Translations under genes and position numbers: made by a program | The notes under the pieces: generated by a model | Databases searched by the model: none | What the model saw: the letters and a program-made list of their open reading frames with translations, nothing else | Told to the model about the DNA's origin: nothing | DNA from: Cloeon dipterum | Lineage: Eukaryota; Arthropoda; Insecta; Ephemeroptera; Baetidae | NCBI RefSeq assembly: GCF_949628265.1 | Contig: NC_088789.1 | Span: 20,639,883 to 20,703,882, forward strand | Reading direction: 5' to 3' | Length of the DNA: 64,000 nt | In this document: one piece after another, positions 28,201 through 38,845 of the stretch | How the letters are laid out: each line of letters starts with the position of its first letter | How positions within the stretch are numbered: position 1 is the stretch's first letter

Positions 28201-28698
28201 GATATTTTAAAAAGCTGAATCCATGCAATTCTTTTTAAAATCATCTTACTGCTGTTAAACAACAATGCAAAATACTTTAATTCAAACAACTAAATGCACA
28301 CCGAATTGAAAAACTCTCAATTATATTAGAGTCATTTGGAAAATATAAAAACAGAAATTCTCACCCTACAAATTGAAAAGATCTATAAAATTAATCAACC
28401 TTGAATTTTGAACCAAAATCCTATTGGGTTTAGAGTTTTGAATTTCAGAACTACGATTTTGTTAAAAATTATTTAAATATAAATTTGAAGATCGAATCTC
28501 CTTTCTTAAATTACATTTACATCCAGGGGTAAGTGGAACACAAATTTCAACCATTTAGAAAAAATCACAAAGAAAACGGTTAAAATATCTCACCATGCTC
28601 TTGCTGAGGTTAGGCGTGGTTTCGTATTGGCGCACGGACAGCACCCCCGGCTGCGGGGTTGCGAAAGCAGAAGTCGACGACTCCACGGCGGCCGCCAT
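10272..28698 (-). CDS. 5' coding exons of a charged insect protein, partial
   Basis: I do not recognise this gene with certainty. Four minus-strand exons join in one frame: 28,698-28,594 (ATG at 28,698), 17,875-17,842, 10,666-10,497 and 10,439-10,272. All have clean donors (GTGAGA, GTGAGT, GTAAGC, GTAGGA) and acceptors (GCAG, ACAG, TCAG, GCAG). The 159 codons seen start MAAAVESS and contain VDGDVIATTRE, then a Lys/Thr/Glu-rich segment with VLEDGKVVEDSGP, then PPGEGWVALP and many Arg/Glu residues. The piece is hydrophilic, without signal peptide or membrane segment. Such text is typical of conserved, probably disordered cytoskeleton-linked insect proteins, but that is only an impression. The frame is open at the last donor, so the remainder lies left of the window. 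Introns are about 60 bp, 7.2 kb and 10.7 kb. Confidence 0.72.
10667..17841. other. Long intron of the minus-strand gene
   Basis: This lies between two in-phase exons of the minus-strand gene. No exon was supportable. Frames of 100-180 aa at 13,400-16,660 overlap on both strands, follow GC-rich patches and have no recognisable motif. Seen: a partial dispersed repeat copy near 13,055-13,105, a (CA)n run at 14,627-14,645, shorter CA runs near 13,546 and 15,799, and AT-rich filler elsewhere. Confidence 0.6.
14627..14645. repeat. (CA)n microsatellite
   Basis: An uninterrupted CA dinucleotide run of about nine units, directly visible. Shorter CA runs lie near 13,546 and 15,799. Confidence 0.9.
17842..18106 (-). 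CDS. Alternative first coding exon, same minus-strand gene
   Basis: The small exon 17,875-17,842 also has an open frame directly upstream, in phase. It starts at an ATG at 18,106-18,104 (MVVILIRAAEE) and is Ala/Ser/Pro-rich, GC-rich and about 78 codons long before it reaches VDGDV. Reading straight through gives 265 nt, which ends in the same phase as the spliced version. A strong polypyrimidine-CAG acceptor lies at the boundary (17,878-17,876), so the short form fits splicing from the exon at 28,594 and the long form fits transcription from an internal promoter. An out-of-frame short upstream ORF precedes the ATG. I infer alternative promoter use; the coding status of the upstream part is uncertain because GC-rich DNA is readily open by chance. 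Confidence 0.4.
24168..24184. repeat. (GTCC)n short tandem repeat
   Basis: About four perfect tetranucleotide units, directly visible. Confidence 0.85.
26965..27060 (+). repeat. Dispersed repeat, copy B (partial)
   Basis: GATCTATCCAATGGTGTG followed by GATGAAATAAATC and an AAATAAGGGGA-like stretch matches copy A (near 330-400) and copy D (near 32,385-32,470) in the same order. It is diverged and incomplete. Confidence 0.45.
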
Positions 28699-30419
28699 GT
28701 CTGCAAAAGGCAACAATGAGATCCAGATGAGAAACTGCTTCTAAAAGCGGAGTGTCGTCGCGTACAGGTGCAGGGAATGCGCGACTATTTGGCTCTCTTG
28801 CTCGCTCTCGTCTCCATACGTTCGTATTATGCAACTTTTTGTTTTGTTATATGTTAAAAAGGAAAGATGAGGTGGTTTCTTCAGCCGCGCGCGCTTTGTT
28901 CTCTTCAAACACACAGTTGCTCTCGCAGCGGCTAAGTTGAAAGAAAAAGCGAATCTTTAGCAGTTTATCTCTTTCAACGCAGTCTGGACAGATGAGAAAT
29001 TGCTCCTGCTTATCTGATCTAATGCGGTATTCTCGGAATTTTTCACTGATGAACTTAGGAAGTAGCAATTAAATTACTTTAAGATTAAATTTATATTATA
29101 TAAAATAGGTATGTACGAGTTTTTAAATTTGCTTGGGAATTTTAGTTGATTGAAAAATTTTCTTTGCTCTGTAAATTATATCTGATTATATATATCTGTA
29201 AAATTCTGATTTAGAGATCGTATCTAGAGCAAAATAGTCAATGAACATGAAAGCTGGCCCGGTGGTTTTAAAAAATTGCGTCACGCTTTTCTAATAAAAT
29301 AATGCATTCGATTGCGCTATGAAAGTTATGGAAGAATAATACGGGCACTTATTAACAAGGTGCTAAAGAGGTCTACAATTAAATCCAGGAAGTGGTGCAA
29401 TTTAGACGCACCCGGAGAGAAATCTTAATTGTCCATTGCCGAATTCCACTGGCCTCTAATGATAAGGTGCAGGTGTTTAATCATTCAGAAAGTTCATTTC
29501 ACGCAGGTTGCTGCTAAAATGAACCAAACTCACAACATATTTTCCCAGCACATAGATTTCGCTGGCATGGACATCGAGAGCACGGCACGAATTCTCGAGA
29601 ATCGCGTGTGTATGTTGTGTGTGTTATTGGTCTCTGAGCATGGCGCGGAGAAAGTGTTTGGTTCGTTCGTTTGCTTGCAGAGACGCAGGAAGGCCGCTGC
29701 GATCGGCTCCTTATTATGAATTGTTGCGTCACCCGCGTGGAAACATCTGCTCGACCTTTGCTCCGGTCGCGACGCAGACGAGGCTCAGGTGACTCAGGAC
29801 CGTTTCGCAAGCCCAACTTTCCGACGAAAAGGACGCAAAAAGGCGGCCTGGGGCGAGGGGTGCGACGGGAAAAGGGCTTCGAGGCGCCGGTTGGCACTGC
29901 GAACATGCAAGGTCGCCCCGCGGGTTGCGAAACACGCAGGTGCCACCTTCGTCTAGTGACTCCTCTCATTGTTAGAGGGACGTTTTGATTGCCTGCTGCT
30001 CTACGCCAAGATAGAATATTAATTTGTTGGTTGTGCCGCGGAGGACATAAATATAAGTACAGCAGTGGTGACCTTTTATTATTTGCAAAGTATTTCTTTG
30101 AATTTTTTCAAATTGAGTCATTCCAATGCGTGCAGCTTCAATAATTCCATTGTAGCACAACTTGAAACAATGGAAAATAAAAATGACAGTTTTATCGAGT
30201 CCTAACAAAATGCAAATTTAGAAATGTTCATTTTTTATTTTAAAATGGTTCTATCCTCATTGTCAGCAAATAAACTGCATTTTCAGATAATTTAGAAAAC
30301 ATGGATAATGCTCAATAATTTCGATTGCGTACATGACTCGATAGATGAGACTATTAATTTAAAAAGCTCGGTAGAAGGATCTATGGAGGATTTTGCTTAA
30401 ATCTGCAGCTCGAAATCTT

Positions 30420-30560
30420 CTTGTTTAAGGAGGATTTGTATTGCAGAACCTTCGGAAATCCTTGTTGCCATATATTATTGCGCAAGCTAATTCCTAAGGA
30501 TTTAGTTAAAGCCAAAACTGACGTAGGTAGCACGTTCAATTTTTGAACAACTTCTTATAG
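30420..30560 (+). repeat. Dispersed repeat, copy C
   Basis: It contains TATTGCAGAACCTTCGG, then AATCCTTGTTGCC, then AGTTAAAGCCAAAACTGA and GTAGGTAGCACG. The order and words match copy E (35,410-35,510, same orientation) and copy A read on the minus strand. Confidence 0.5.
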
Positions 30561-31965
30561 CACAAAATTTATTAATATTCAATTGATGCCCTGTATATAT
30601 CAATCCACTTTAAATGTGTTTCATGATGACAGGTAAATCACCCCTCACCCAAAATATTAGATTTCAGATTGAAAATTAATTTTTGTACCACTTTGATCAA
30701 TTTAACATTAATTTCACTAATTTTAAAATCCAGAAGAGATTATCAATTTAATTAAAATAAATGGAGACAATCGTTGGGTTGCCCAATATACTTTTTTGTT
30801 GGTAAAAACCATAAAATTTTTAAAATTACTTTCTTCAAATAGCTGAAAATTATAGGAAACAATTTTAAGAGACTACCGCTCTATCATCACTTATTAGCAC
30901 AGAAGAGGGATCTTTGACACTTCGACGCCGAACAGAGATTAATAATTTTTGTAAAAGGCCAAGGAGATAAGAGATCCCATTAGAAGTTGACAGCGTTTCC
31001 ATATTAATTTCGCTGCCGCAATCCTCCTTTTTAATTAATAAACGCGCTACACGATCGTGACCGGTCCAGCAGATTACACGTTTCCACAAACTTGTCAGCG
31101 GTGGGATTTTTTTATCTTCTTTCTTCGTAAAAAGATTTTTAAAAGAAGCATTTTGCAATCAACTGTTTGACAGGAAATTTAAACAGGAAAACTGGCTCTT
31201 ATCGGCCTTCTCAGCGATTTTTCTGCGCCAAGGTACTCGTCGTGATGTTTGTGTGCGTTGCCTTTTGTACGGCTCATTGTTTCAGAGATGCAATAAAAGC
31301 TGCAGCATTGTATGGCACGCCCTGAGAGCGGCGCATTTATGTTTTATTCGTTTGTGGAATGCTGGAAACAATAAAAGGGTGTGATTTTCAATTCGATTCG
31401 TGATTCCCCATCGAAATGCTAAAAGGGCGTAATAAAATTTTCATCGTACACATCCTCTTTCGAGTTTATAAATGCACGAATAATGCAGAGAAATAAATCA
31501 TAAATCGGTACTACAATTTTTCGGTACTAAAAGGGAATTCATTCCAATTAATTAAAGTTTAAACGTCGTCCGCAGCGAAAGTTTTTCTGTTTTTGGGCGG
31601 AGTCTGAAAGGCGAACCATAAAGGTAAGTTATTCAGGAGATGATCACCTGAAAACGGAGCCCTAATAAATTTATGGCGCTCTCTGAGTAGAGATCAATTT
31701 TAGTGCACGCATATGGAAACAAACCGGAGGAAATGTGGGTTTTGATTTATCGCAGCCTGTTTCAGTGTGCAGGCACTAATCGTTTATGGGCAAATTATGT
31801 TTGTATGAGGCCGAGTAGTTCAGCCAGTCAGATGACAAACAAGTTTTCATCACAAATTCGCCCGTTTCATTAAAAAGACTTCTTGTGCAGGTGATTGATG
31901 AAGGGTGCTAACAGGAAATTAATGCTGGCCGCCGCGCTAATGAATAGAATATATAACGTCTCGCG

Positions 31966-31973
31966 TATATAAA
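31966..31973 (+). promoter_or_regulatory. TATA-box-like motif
   Basis: TATATAAA sits in a moderately GC-rich context, with a short ATG frame from about 32,024 and a CAG/GTGGAT donor-like site near 32,080. No downstream exon was found, so it is only a candidate promoter. Confidence 0.2.
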
Positions 31974-32289
31974 TCTCGGCTGGAGGAGGCACAAAAAGCG
32001 AACGGTAAAATTAAGATCAGCCCCATGCTGCGAACTTTGCGGCTTTGCTCTCCGCAGTGGGATAACTTTGGCACTTCTTGCAGGTGGATTGTAGGGCGAG
32101 CCAGCAGGAGAGCAACAATTTATGAGTAGAGCGAATACAGCGTTTTGAAGTGTGTGCTATTTATGCTACAGCAGATCATGAGATTTAATAGAAACAAGCA
32201 AAATGGTATCAGGATATATATTAAATTATAGTGGATTGATAAAGGGCTACAATATAAAATTTCTTAAGCAGTAGATCTACAACTTTCAT

Positions 32290-32680
32290 GAATCAAAAGA
32301 GAACCTTGCTCAAATTTTGCCAATTTTCTCCAAAATTTACAACACTTAATGACTATATTTTTTGGCAGATTTTTATTCCTCTCGTCGAGATCTACGTATT
32401 AAACAGTGTATGGTACATTTTGGGAAAATTCATTGTTGTGAAATAAATTAAGATTTCAAGTAGGGAGACAGTCCTTACAATTTTAACTTAAACAATTAAA
32501 AAAAAATTATAGTGCAATATACAATATATCAATTTTGGCTTCAACTAAAATAATTAATGGATTATTTGAAGCATTCGTGTAAGGACTTTCCAGGATTTTG
32601 CAGTATCGATCCTCTCTAATGTGAAGATCCTGCAATACATTCTTGCGGAAAGGACATTTTTGACATGGTGAGCGTCGTAA
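32290..32680 (-). repeat. Dispersed repeat, copy D
   Basis: Read on the minus strand, this begins near 32,660 with TATTGCAGGATCTTCAC, passes GTTGAAGCCAAAATTGA, then GGACTGTCTCCCTACTTGAA near 32,470 and GATCTCGACGAG near 32,390. The last two are shared almost exactly with 35,575-35,670 on the plus strand. It is the longest copy, with an element size of roughly 400 bp. Confidence 0.6.
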
Positions 32681-33617
32681 GAATTCCAAGAACGGTTCTG
32701 ATCCAAATTTTCAAAATTAATAAAGGAAATTAAAAAAAAAAATAACAGACGTGAATCTGCTAAAATTTAAATTGTTTTTATTCTAAGATATTTTAATGAC
32801 AAAAGAATTCAAGGCAGCTCTCTGCGGCTGCACAATTAAAAAAGATAATCCGATTTATCTCCGGGTTCAAAAAGTCATTTTTTCATCTACAAAAAACGTG
32901 TTTGAGCCGACACCCTGCAAATTAATCAATTTTTTAGCACCTCACGCATTACATTGACCAAAACTAGATTTCCTAATCCTAAAACGCAGCTTCGCCGATT
33001 AACCAGCGAGGCCCCATTACCTCATTTAAGTGAGCCATAAGTAATTTATTACCATCATCAATATATCACGTGCTTGCATAGCCGGCAAAAAATAAATTCA
33101 TTTAAATAATATGCAAATCACAAGGGCACTTGACGAAAATGAAGCCTCGAGCTGGAGGAAATAAGATTTTGATTGAAAGGCATTGACGAGAGTGGCTTTT
33201 TGAACGAGTGCCAGCCGCGGCTTTGAGGAATACGAGCAAGTGTTCTACATTTTGCAACACACACGATCAGGAAAAGTAAGGCAAGCGAGGGTTTAATATG
33301 TACTTTCCTAATGGAACGTACGTGTGTAGTTGGTCAATTCCGCGTGGGTTTTGGTTGGATTTCAAAAGTGACACGATCAGAAAAGCCCACTCGCGAAAGC
33401 CTTGAGCCCAATAAGGGCAGCTTCGAATCTTTCAAAATTAAAATTATTGTTCGGATGAAATTTCTCGTCTCTTGCAAAAAAATGCAAATGACGTAATTGC
33501 ACAGGTGCGCATCATGCTTCAACGAGAATTAATGTGTTTACACGTTGTTTGTGCGTGACTTATATGGAGACGAAAATAACCGCTGCGCCAAGGAATTTTC
33601 CCTATTAGTCTGCTTAC

Positions 33618-33760
33618 CCTGAGCAACACCCACGAAGACCCTGATTATGAGATCAGAGAGTGAACCTGCTGCCGCGCTCGCGGAGCAGAAGGCGACGCAC
33701 CCAGCCCCAGCGTCTCTGCCTGCACCTACGTGTGCCTGCAGCCGCCAACTCGCCAAATAC
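33618..33760 (-). other. Candidate non-coding first exon
   Basis: On the minus strand a GC-rich segment ends CTCAGG followed by GTAAGC at 33,617-33,612, a near-perfect donor. No ATG-initiated frame runs through it to the donor, so it would be 5'UTR. Its position, about 5 kb upstream of the acceptor of the ATG exon at 28,700, fits a leader exon of the same gene. No transcript evidence is available. Confidence 0.3.
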
Positions 33761-34657
33761 GGATCAAAAACCTCTTTCGCTCGGCGCTAAATATCGAGGG
33801 TAAAGGCATGAATGTCAATGTTTGTTTGCAAAACCTCGGTTCGTGGAAAAGAAATTGGCACCTTATGCCGCCAGAGAGACCCTGAGAGGCGCTCAGCTCC
33901 TTATACGTCCAGCTGACCCTGATCATAGAGGCGACGAAGATTTTTCTCACTCGACAATGCCGCACAATTGTCATCATTTCCCATCGAACGGTGGCGAAAG
34001 TGGAAAAGTGCGTCTGGATCCGCCTTGTTTTGAAAACGCCTTTCGTTCTCTTTAAAGCAAAATCAAGTTTCCAAAACGGAGCAGCGGCCGCTCGTTTTCC
34101 CGAGCGCCGCCCTTAAAAGGCAACAGAGCTCGATCAAGCAAATATAAGGTCGTGCGTAAGTCACTCTCTGTTGTGTTGGTTGCTTCACTTTTCCTCTGTG
34201 CAAACGAGTCTCGCAAATCCAGCCCGCAAAAAATGGAATTTTAAATTTTATTCGTCAATAAAAAATAGCGATTCATTGATGAGGATGATGTGAATGAGGG
34301 TGGAGCAGAGAAATCAATTAGTTTATCCAGGGAAAGAATTGCTGTTAATTTCTGGCATTTAGCCAGCAAAATGGGAGCATGTAACCATGCCAACAGTTTT
34401 TTATTACTGTCTTACAAGAGCCAAAACGAAGGAAATTAACCTCTAAACAGGCTTTTTAAATAAATAAATAAAATTATTACATAACGTAGAGAAATTTATA
34501 AAAAAAATATTTATAACAGCGCAGTAATAATATAAATAAATAAATAATATACTTATCTGTTTCACACCTTAAGTTTTAAACTTAATTTTTTTCTTTAACT
34601 ATAATCCTCATTCAAATGATCGTATATATAGTAACAAAATTAAGTCATTAGCTAACC

Positions 34658-34920
34658 TGGAATTATATATCTCCTTCAGTCCTGATTGCGGCTGTGCGTG
34701 TGGCACCGGCTAGAAAAATCCCATGGGGCAAAAACAGTGGATGGACGAGGCACTAGCGACAAAAAGCGACTGTTTGCCCTGGAAAGCGCTCCTCCGCAGC
34801 AGCCAACGGAGCACGTGGTCCAGCAGCAGCAGGGCAGGCGGGAGGCCGCAAGCGGGGAGAGGGCACCAAGGTTGCACAAGTCAACAAAACAACCCACGCG
34901 GCTTTCCTAAACTATTTCCA
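34658..34920 (-). other. GC-rich block ending in a minus-strand donor
   Basis: An island of high GC within AT-rich DNA. On the minus strand it ends ATTCCAG followed by GTTAGC at 34,657-34,652. Frames on both strands lack motifs. It is another possible alternative leader exon for the left gene. Confidence 0.2.
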
Positions 34921-35404
34921 GCATTCCAGCAGCGGGACGATTATTATTTCCTCGCTCCTGTCAGCACCTTGCGCCGCCTGATTTGTGTGTGTATGTGTGA
35001 CAAGCGCACCATTATTTTGCTGGCACGATTTGAGCAACATTTTCGTTTGTATGTGTACCTTTTATTTGCATACTGGGTGAGGATGACGCGTCCGCCGAAG
35101 ACTGACGTCATCGACGCTTATACAAAGGTGGAGGCGGCGCAAATAATGTGTCAAATTAGCATCTTCTCTTTTAAACGGGACAGGATTGATAAATAAATTG
35201 TGAAATGAATTTGTTGCGACGTTGTTTTCTTTATTAATTGATAATTGACTCAGGTTCGATACATGGCCGTCAAGTATTGTAGGAAGCAATTTTCACTTAA
35301 AGATAATAGTAGCTAATAACAACTTTCAAAAGAGCAAAAATTATGGCTGGATTTAACAAAATAAAAAAATATTACGGAAAATACAGGAATAAAATACGCT
35401 TAAT

Positions 35405-35740
35405 ATAGGATTGATATTGCAAAGCAAGGAAAATCCCTGTTGCCAATGCAAAAACCTATCCATATAAGGTTAGTCAAAGCCAAAATTGAACTAGTCTAGG
35501 TAGTATATTATCGCATCGTACATATTTTAAAAAAGTAGCTGCAAAGTTATCATACTTTTCAAATGGCGAGGACTGTCTCCCTACTTGAAATCTTACTTTA
35601 TTTCACAGTTACGAGTTTCCTTAAAAATTGTAATTCACAGTTCGATAGATCTCGACGAGGTGAATCGAAATCAACCAAAAAAATATGGCATCAAGCGCTG
35701 TAAGTTTTAAATAAATTTGGCGAAAATTGAATTTTGACCT
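35405..35740 (+). repeat. Dispersed repeat, copy E
   Basis: It carries AAATCCCTGTTGCCAATGC, AGTCAAAGCCAAAATTGA, GGACTGTCTCCCTACTTGAA, GATCTCGACGAGG and CCAAAAAAATATGG in order. These match copy D in the opposite orientation, with the best block (about 40 bases nearly identical) at 35,575-35,617. The two copies form an imperfect inverted pair about 3 kb apart. Confidence 0.6.
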
Positions 35741-36168
35741 AAATTGATGCTCATTGGAGAGTAAAAAATTGATCACCATTTATCCTAATTTTTAGTTTTT
35801 GCCCTGTATCAAATCGATTAATTTTAAAAGTTAAATGATTCTAAATGAAAAAATTTAGATGAGATCCGATCAATCACAATTTCCCTCTGTAATACAACAA
35901 CCATCACAAAATTACGCATTTGAGCTGACGCATGCAAAGAAAAATCTACGCCAAACTCCCTATAGTATATATTTTGATTCTTGAAATACATTTGTCCGTC
36001 CAGTAAACGCTATTGCTTAAAATTCTTCTTGTAATCCTGAAGAATATTTGATAAAAAAAATTGAGCTCTAAATTAAATTATTGCCCGCGAATTTTCAGTT
36101 TGGAATTTGTATATTCAATTTGTGTTAAAAAATTATTATATAAATCAAAAAATCGATGTATAAGTTCT

Positions 36169-38442
36169 CTACCCATCCAAATTCTCCATGTCTGAATCAA
36201 ATTTCAAGGGGATGTTGTAGAAAAAGTTCGGAATCTTTAGTAACGGCAGGACCGAATAATATAATTGATTGAACATTTCTTCGGACACCCGGCATTTCAG
36301 AAATTTCAATTTGGGAGCGTAAACAGGAAGTTGAGCTAGGAACTTTTCGAAAATGTCACAATGCTCACGGCTTTTCCAACCGAATTCAAAATGTTGGAGC
36401 TCTTGGAGGATTTTCCTCTCGGTCAAAAGTCGAGTCAGCAAAAGCAGGTCTTCGGGCTGAAGCAAAAGATCATCGTAGACTAAAAAATATTCCAGTTTCG
36501 GAGCCTGCAAAACATGCGTCACGAACTCAGAAGACAACTTGGAACTTTCGTGTTGGTAAAAAAAATAACGCAGGTGCTGAAAGAAGGACAGAAACACTCT
36601 GCTGTCGTTTTGGGGGTGCTGGGGAGGATTAGCCTTGAATATTCCGCTTCTGTCGTCCAAGTACCGAGCTGCCTCTGACATTCCCTCGTTCGCCTCAGGA
36701 ATAATGCGAGTCTTAAACTGGAAAACAGCTTTCCGCAGCTGGGTACACGTCATGAAGAGGTCGAAAGGGTCGAATTCGTTGGTGCGACTGTTGATAAAGA
36801 GCTCATGCAGCCAATCACCAAAAGTGTTCAAGGCCAAGTGGTCGACCAAACAGCTATTATGAATCAGGTACAGCGTATCGACGGGAGGACACTTCGCAAA
36901 GTCGTATTCGCGAGTGTTTTCAATCCACAAGTTCCACAAACATGGTGTCAGTTCAAAGGGGAATGCAACTTTAGACAAGCGGAGATACTCGAGAGGCAGT
37001 GTTTTCATCGGTTGGTAAAGAAAGTGGATCTCATGAAAACCAGACGCGAGTGTCAAGTGCGAATTGTCTGTGCAGCAGATTCGTAGTCGTGGGAGGTGCA
37101 ACAAGCATTCATTCACAAGTTGCGACTGGGCAAATTTTATCTGCAATGAAAAGAAAAATTGACCCATCAGACCACATATCATCAATTTTCACAATCCGCA
37201 AGTAGGGTTTTTGTGCGTAGAAATAATTAGACAGTGCGACTTCCCCCTTCATTAGACTTGGAAATCAGCCTAACTGGCACAAATTACGTTTGTTCTTCTG
37301 TACTTGTTCAAGTCTTTAATAATAATACTCATTAGTTTCTATTAAACGGTGCTTTTCAGCTGTTGCAAGTCCACAAAATTTAAAATTGGAACGTTCATAA
37401 TTCGAAAAGAGCAAAAAATTGAAAATTTCCAAACTTGTTTTATTGTAGGGAAAATTTTTTTTACCAATAGGTGTACTCTCCTTGTTATTATTCACTTTCC
37501 TATCTTAATTAGCAGTAATTTTCTGCTTTGTTTTAAAGACTTACTTTGCTGACGTCAAAAAGGTCAGAGTTGATGAGCCATGAAAACTTCAGCACTTCCA
37601 AATTCTGCAGTTTGAATAGGCTGGCCATGAGGTCAAAGCTCGTCCTCTGCAGAGTGAGGCACAGAGTTTGCAGGTTTGGCAGGTGACGTGCGATGAGCTC
37701 CATTTCCTCGTCCATGGTCACGACATATCGCAGCAAGTCTAGATGGAGCAAGTTCTCCATGCCAGTAATGAAAGGCAGGACAGTTTTCAGACTAGGTCTT
37801 GATAAATCAAATAATGACGTTTCGCTCAGTCTAAAACATTCTTCTGCCGACCACCGCGAGTCACTCACTCGCTCTAAGCCGGTGCATTTTTCTCTGAGCA
37901 TCCTCCAAATCTGCATTTCGCTCTCTTCATGGGATTGGGGAAACACTTGGAAGTCGAAAATTCTGACTGAGCCATCCAACAAGTGATTCAGTATGGTCAA
38001 TAGTTTCGCCTTGTGCATAGGTTCGCTGCTCTCAATAGCTTCATTGTGCAGCTCGGGCAATCGGGAGAAAAAATCCTTACTGGAGTCTATTTTGTCTGGA
38101 TTTGATAGGTGCTTGGCAGCTTCATCAAAATAGACTTTTCTTAGCGCGAAATGCGACTGCTCTATAGCTTGCATGGTTAGGTGGATCAGCAGTTCCGCTC
38201 GAAGTGCAGGTGCTGTAATAAAATTCATTTAGTAAAATTTCATTTTCATAAATCGTGGCCTCGTCTTTTTAACACTTTTTAGTTGCTTAAAATTTTACTT
38301 ACACAATTTTTCGTCTGTTAAGTTGAGAATTGACCGACTTGCATCTTGAAAGGCGGACAAGAGACACAGTTTTTTCAAGGACTTCCGTTCCAAGAGTCTC
38401 CTATTTCGGCTGCCAATTTCACTCAAATTTTCAGCTTCTAGC
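36169..38442 (-). CDS. Leucine-rich protein of unknown family, 5' incomplete
   Basis: Three minus-strand exons join in frame: 38,442-38,303, 38,212-37,545 and 37,140-36,169 (stop at 36,171-36,169), about 593 residues. Donors are GTAAGT and GTAAGT; acceptors are TGCAG, TACAG and TGCAG. The protein starts in this model with LEAENLSEIGSRNR and has spaced leucine-rich segments such as LPNLQTLCLTL and LQNLEVLKFSW, in the style of an LRR or F-box/LRR protein. No F-box was identified, and no signal peptide or membrane segment. The first exon here begins in phase 2, so at least one upstream exon with the start codon is missing; none was found up to 40,381. Its 3' end faces away from CPSF1. I do not recognise the family. 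It may be a lineage-specific gene; the open frame of more than 320 codons and the clean splicing make it a real gene. Confidence 0.7.
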
Positions 38443-38779
38443 CTGCAATACACCAAAAATTAAAATTAGTAATCGTTTGAGTGTTATTAATAGACTTTTT
38501 GGATTTTTTTCTCTCTCTTCAATTAATTTCTCTTGCGAGAGAAATTGTTATCATTGACTAAGTAATTTAAGTCTCTAGATAACAATGTTTGTTTTTCGTC
38601 TGAATCTGATATAGATCACAAACCGAAGTAATATAATATATAATTAACCTAAATTTGTGCTACAAGTACAAAGTATAGCGAGTGCTGGGAGTGATAGCGT
38701 AGAATCCTAGACCCTAGCCAACATTGAGCGACGTAAGCAAAAGGTAAGTGGTTGATAATAAATTAAACATTTAACATAT

Positions 38780-38785
<6 letters not shown>

Positions 38786-38841
<56 letters not shown>
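38786..38841. repeat. (TA)n microsatellite
   Basis: A nearly perfect TA dinucleotide run of about 28 units, directly visible and flanked by AT-rich DNA. Its length is likely to be polymorphic and prone to assembly error. Confidence 0.95.

Positions 38842-38845
<4 letters not shown>

Larger units (their letters stand above)
18107..28593. other. Long intron of the minus-strand gene
   Basis: No exon could be supported. The longest frame (24,005-24,583, minus) shows no motif and overlaps an antisense frame. Seen: a GTCC tetranucleotide run at 24,168-24,184, a partial dispersed repeat copy at about 26,965-27,060, a short inverted repeat at about 27,395-27,421 and alternating GC-rich and AT-rich blocks. 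Neighbouring coding exons join in phase across it. Confidence 0.55.
28701..36168. other. Upstream non-coding DNA with repeats and candidate promoters
   Basis: This lies between the ATG exon of the left gene and the leucine-rich gene. It probably holds the 5'UTR exons and promoter of the left gene, since the exon at 28,700 begins at an acceptor (GCAG at 28,704-28,701) only two bases before its ATG. Candidates are the GC-rich blocks at 29,700-29,960, 33,618-33,760 and 34,658-34,920. Three dispersed repeat copies (C, D, E) lie here. No protein-coding gene was supportable; the 157-aa frame at 34,723-35,196 has no motif and starts in a GC patch. Confidence 0.5.

Noticed and set aside
29514..29988. 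Arg/Pro-rich frames on both strands (151 and 105 aa)
   Set aside because: A product of local GC richness; no splice sites tie them to other exons. Possibly a promoter CpG block.
34723..35196. 157-aa plus-strand frame
   Set aside because: Starts within a GC-rich patch and runs into AT-rich DNA with no homology-like features; also antisense to a candidate leader exon.
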